7,341 nucleotides of DNA from Caulobacteraceae bacterium (GTDB taxonomy: Bacteria; Pseudomonadota; Alphaproteobacteria; Caulobacterales; Caulobacteraceae), in NCBI GenBank assembly GCA_020852035.1, contig JADZBR010000177.1, positions 1 through 7,341 of the forward strand, in the 5' to 3' direction. The notes beneath the pieces are model-generated. The model ran no database searches. It had not been told where the DNA came from and saw only the letters and a program-made list of their open reading frames with translations. Both the position numbers and the translations under genes were made by a program. This document shows positions 5,165 through 7,341 of this stretch, piece by piece (position 1 is the first letter of the stretch; every line of letters begins with the position of its first letter).

Positions 5165-5938
5165 ATGAGCGCGGGTATCGACTTTCTCGGCTTCCCGGCC
5201 GGCGCGACGGCCCTGGTCACCGGGGCGGCCAGCGGAATCGGCCTGGCGACGGCGAAGCTGCTGCTGGCCCAGGGGCTCACGGTGGTCGGCGTGGATATCA
5301 ACGAAGCGGGCCTGGCCGCCCTCGACCTTGGCCCGGCCTTCGTCGGCCTGCCGCTCGACACCGGCGATCCCGAGGCCGTCGAGCAAGCCCTCGCCGAGCT
5401 GCGCGCCTCGGTCGGGCCGATCGGCTACCTGGTCAACAACGCCGGCCCGCCCAGCGCCACGCCCCTGACCATCGAGGAGGGCCTGGCGCGGACCGCCGGC
5501 AGCGTGCAGCGGGTCACCGCCGCCTGGGCGAGCGGCGGCCTGCCGGCCGGCGCCAGCGTCGTGAACGTGGCTTCCGTGGCCGGCGCGGTCTCCGGCGGCC
5601 CGCCGCCCTCGGTGCTGGCGGGCAGCAATTCGCGGCCGTCGAACGGCTGGTACGCGGCCGGCAAGGCGGCGGTGGGCGGGGTCACCCGCCACCAGGCGGT
5701 GTCGGCGGCGGGCGGCTATCGCGCCAACGCCGTGGCGCCCGGGGTGATCGACACGCCCCGGATCGGCGACCTGACCAGCGGCGCCTACGGCCTGCTGATG
5801 ATCGAGCGCTCGCCGCTCGGCCGCCTGGGGCAGCCCGAGGAGGTGGCCCGGGCGATCGTCTTCCTGCTCTCCCCCGCCGCCTCCTTCATCAACGGCGTCA
5901 CCCTGGTGGTCGATGGCGGCGGGACGCTGGTCTACTGA
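5165..5938 (+). CDS. SDR-family NAD(P)-dependent oxidoreductase
   Basis: This 257-residue short-chain dehydrogenase/reductase interconverts an alcohol and a ketone with NAD(P) in the cytoplasm. AGAGGG at 5154-5159 supports the ATG at 5165. The cofactor motif TGAASGIG lies at 19-26, Asp44 at the end of the second strand favours NAD over NADP, and NNAG is at 91-94. Ser137 in NVASVAG, then Tyr163 and Lys167 (YAAGK), form the catalytic set. Later come NAVAPGVIDTPR and the C-terminal FINGVTLVVDGGG, both typical. Two points are unusual: Ser137 to Tyr163 is 26 residues, about twice the usual spacing, because of an inserted Gly/Pro/Ser-rich stretch near 143-161; and the helix before Ser137 lacks the usual fourth catalytic Asn. 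Length and other motifs are normal, so it is probably active in a divergent subgroup. The substrate is unknown. It converges on the aldehyde dehydrogenase with only three bases between stops. Confidence 0.92.
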   Translation: MSAGIDFLGFPAGATALVTGAASGIGLATAKLLLAQGLTVVGVDINEAGLAALDLGPAFVGLPLDTGDPEAVEQALAELRASVGPIGYLVNNAGPPSATPLTIEEGLARTAGSVQRVTAAWASGGLPAGASVVNVASVAGAVSGGPPPSVLAGSNSRPSNGWYAAGKAAVGGVTRHQAVSAAGGYRANAVAPGVIDTPRIGDLTSGAYGLLMIERSPLGRLGQPEEVARAIVFLLSPAASFINGVTLVVDGGGTLVY

Positions 5939-5941
5939 GCC

Positions 5942-7341
5942 TCACCAGTCGGCGGCGATGTATTTCGGCTCGGTGAAGGCCAGGAGCCCGTCATGGCCGC
6001 CTTCCCGGCCAAGGCCGCTCTGCTTCACGCCGCCGAACGGGGCGGCGACATCGGAGAGGACACCCCGGTTGAGCGCCGCCATGCCGCACTCCAGCGCCTC
6101 GCAGACCCGCAGGCCCCGCGCCAGGTCGCCGGTGAACACATAGGCGGCGAGGCCCAGTTCGCTCGCATTGGCCCGGCCTATGACCTCGGCCTCGTCGTCG
6201 AACGGCGACAGCACGGCCACCGGCCCGAAGATCTCCTCGCGCAGGATCGCCGCCCCGGCGGGCGCATCGACCAGCACGGTCGGCGGGGAGAAGAAGCCGG
6301 GCCCCGGCGAGGCTTCGCCGCCGACCAGCGCGCGGGCGCCGCCGGCCATCGCCTCGTCCACCAGGCGGCGCACCTTGTCGCGCCCGGCGGCCGTGGTCAG
6401 CGGGCCGCAGGCGATGTCCGCGTCCAGGCCGTCGCCCAGCTTGACCGCCGCCATCCGCGCGGCCAGCCGTTCGGCGAAGGGCGCGAAGACGGCGCGGTGG
6501 ACGAAGAAGCGGTTGGCCGCCGTGCAGGCCTGGCCGCCGCCGCGCATCTTGGCGGCCATCGCCCCCTCGACCGCGCGGTCCAGGTCGGCGTCGTCGAACA
6601 CGATGAAGGGCGCATCGCCGCCCAGCTCCATCGAGCAGTTGACCACCCGCCGCGCCGCCCGCTCCAGGAGCCGTCGCCCGACCGCCGTCGAGCCGGTGAA
6701 CGAGAGTTTGCGGAGGCGCGGATCGTCCAGCAGCGCCTCGACCAGCGGCCCCGGCTCGGAGGTCGCCACCACGTTCAGCACGCCGTCGGGTAGCCCGGCT
6801 TCCTGCAGGATTTCGGCGATCGCTAACGCGGTGAGCGGCGTCTCGGCGGCCGGCTTCAGGACGCAGGTGCAGCCGGCCGCGAGGGCCGGGCCGACCTTGC
6901 GCGTGACCATCGCCGCAGGGAAATTCCACGGCGTGATCAGGAGCGCCACACCCACGGGCTCACGGCGGACAAGGATGTTGTTCGCGCTCCCCGGCGCCCG
7001 CTCCAGGCCGCCGCCGGCCCGCACCGCCTCTTCGGCGTACCAGCGGAAGAAGTCGGCCGCATAGGCGATCTCGGCGCGCGCGTCCGCCAACACCTTGCCG
7101 TTCTCCAGGGTGATGAGCATCGCCAGCGCGTTGGCTCTGGCCGTCATCAGGTCGTAGGCCGCGCGAAGAATCTCGCTGCGCCGGCGGGGCGAAGTCGCCG
7201 CCCAGCCCGCCGCGGCGGCGGACGCCGCTTCCAGGGCCTCCAGCCCATCGGCCGGTGCGCCGTCGGCGACGCTGGCCAGCACGGTCTCCGTCGCCGGGTC
7301 GACCACGGCGAACCGGCGACCCGACCTCGCGGCGCGCCAGC
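5942..7341 (-). CDS. NAD(P)-dependent aldehyde dehydrogenase, succinate-semialdehyde dehydrogenase type (5' end outside window)
   Basis: This enzyme oxidises an aldehyde to the acid with NAD(P). The reading frame is open to the window edge: upstream of VVDPATETVLASVADG it continues as WRAARSGRRFA, matching the usual N-terminus, so GTG 7304-7306 is not the true start and probably a few dozen residues lie outside. Counting from that GTG, the catalytic set is Asn128 in TPWNFPAA (codon 6923-6925), Glu227 in MELGG (6626-6628) and nucleophile Cys261 in GGGQACTAANR (6524-6526); the intervals of 99 and 34 equal those of classical N169/E268/C302 enzymes. KPAAETP and FTGSTAVGRRL form the cofactor site, and EIFGPVAVL and PFGGVKQSGLGREGG complete the C-terminal part. 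Similarity in style is closest to GabD-like succinate-semialdehyde dehydrogenases, but the substrate is uncertain. Stop is TGA at 5942-5944. Its operon partners lie beyond the window. Confidence 0.93.
   Translation of the reverse strand, partial: WRAARSGRRFAVVDPATETVLASVADGAPADGLEALEAASAAAAGWAATSPRRRSEILRAAYDLMTARANALAMLITLENGKVLADARAEIAYAADFFRWYAEEAVRAGGGLERAPGSANNILVRREPVGVALLITPWNFPAAMVTRKVGPALAAGCTCVLKPAAETPLTALAIAEILQEAGLPDGVLNVVATSEPGPLVEALLDDPRLRKLSFTGSTAVGRRLLERAARRVVNCSMELGGDAPFIVFDDADLDRAVEGAMAAKMRGGGQACTAANRFFVHRAVFAPFAERLAARMAAVKLGDGLDADIACGPLTTAAGRDKVRRLVDEAMAGGARALVGGEASPGPGFFSPPTVLVDAPAGAAILREEIFGPVAVLSPFDDEAEVIGRANASELGLAAYVFTGDLARGLRVCEALECGMAALNRGVLSDVAAPFGGVKQSGLGREGGHDGLLAFTEPKYIAADW

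Noticed and set aside
5005..5361. Minus-strand frame of 118 codons overlapping the SDR start
   Set aside because: It crosses the SDR promoter and start, has low-complexity composition and is not in the receptor-relic frame.
6168..7064. Long plus-strand open frame (298 codons) opposite the aldehyde dehydrogenase
   Set aside because: Ser/Arg/Ala-rich antisense shadow; the minus-strand gene has all catalytic motifs.

Overview
The window reads as chromosomal DNA from a high-GC alphaproteobacterium. Protein style, G/C-rich third codon positions, a Fur-type palindrome and a TonB-dependent receptor relic suggest Caulobacterales (Caulobacter/Phenylobacterium-like) or a sphingomonad relative. This placement is inferred from style; no marker gene here fixes the taxon.

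Left part (1-600): a complete tRNA-Ser(GGA) with encoded CCA, then a short non-coding stretch with three tandem copies of a 12-nt repeat. A 68-codon hypothetical gene follows on the minus strand. The divergent intergenic region after it carries a perfect 9-1-9 palindrome with the layout of a Fur (iron-regulator) box.

Central operon (601-3321, plus strand): three genes joined by ATGA stop/start overlaps. They encode an isoprenylcysteine-carboxylmethyltransferase-like membrane methyltransferase, a luciferase-like flavin-dependent oxidoreductase, and a two-domain pyridoxamine-phosphate-oxidase-fold flavoprotein. The first gene is broken by an apparent one-base deletion (CCC to CC) near 1103; restoring one C gives a full-length 228-residue protein. 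If the Fur box is real, this is an iron-responsive cassette of one membrane methyltransferase and two flavoproteins. I cannot name a described pathway for it, and it is the best candidate here for something new.

Scar region (3322-5164): a MarR-type regulator loses its C-terminus around codon 143 and runs out of frame into an amidohydrolase that lacks its N-terminal third, as expected from a deletion that joined two genes. Beyond it lies about 600 bases with no intact gene. This stretch contains, on the minus strand, a decayed TonB-dependent receptor fragment with an in-frame TAG. The region looks like the eroded remains of a catabolic or uptake locus.

Right part (5165-7341): an SDR-family dehydrogenase with a consensus-like promoter whose -10 sits inside a 12-bp palindrome. 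It converges, with a 3-bp gap, on an aldehyde dehydrogenase of the succinate-semialdehyde-dehydrogenase type that leaves the window at its 5' end. Amidohydrolase, alcohol/ketone dehydrogenase and aldehyde dehydrogenase are a common set in aromatic or cyclic-compound breakdown, but no substrate can be read from the sequence.
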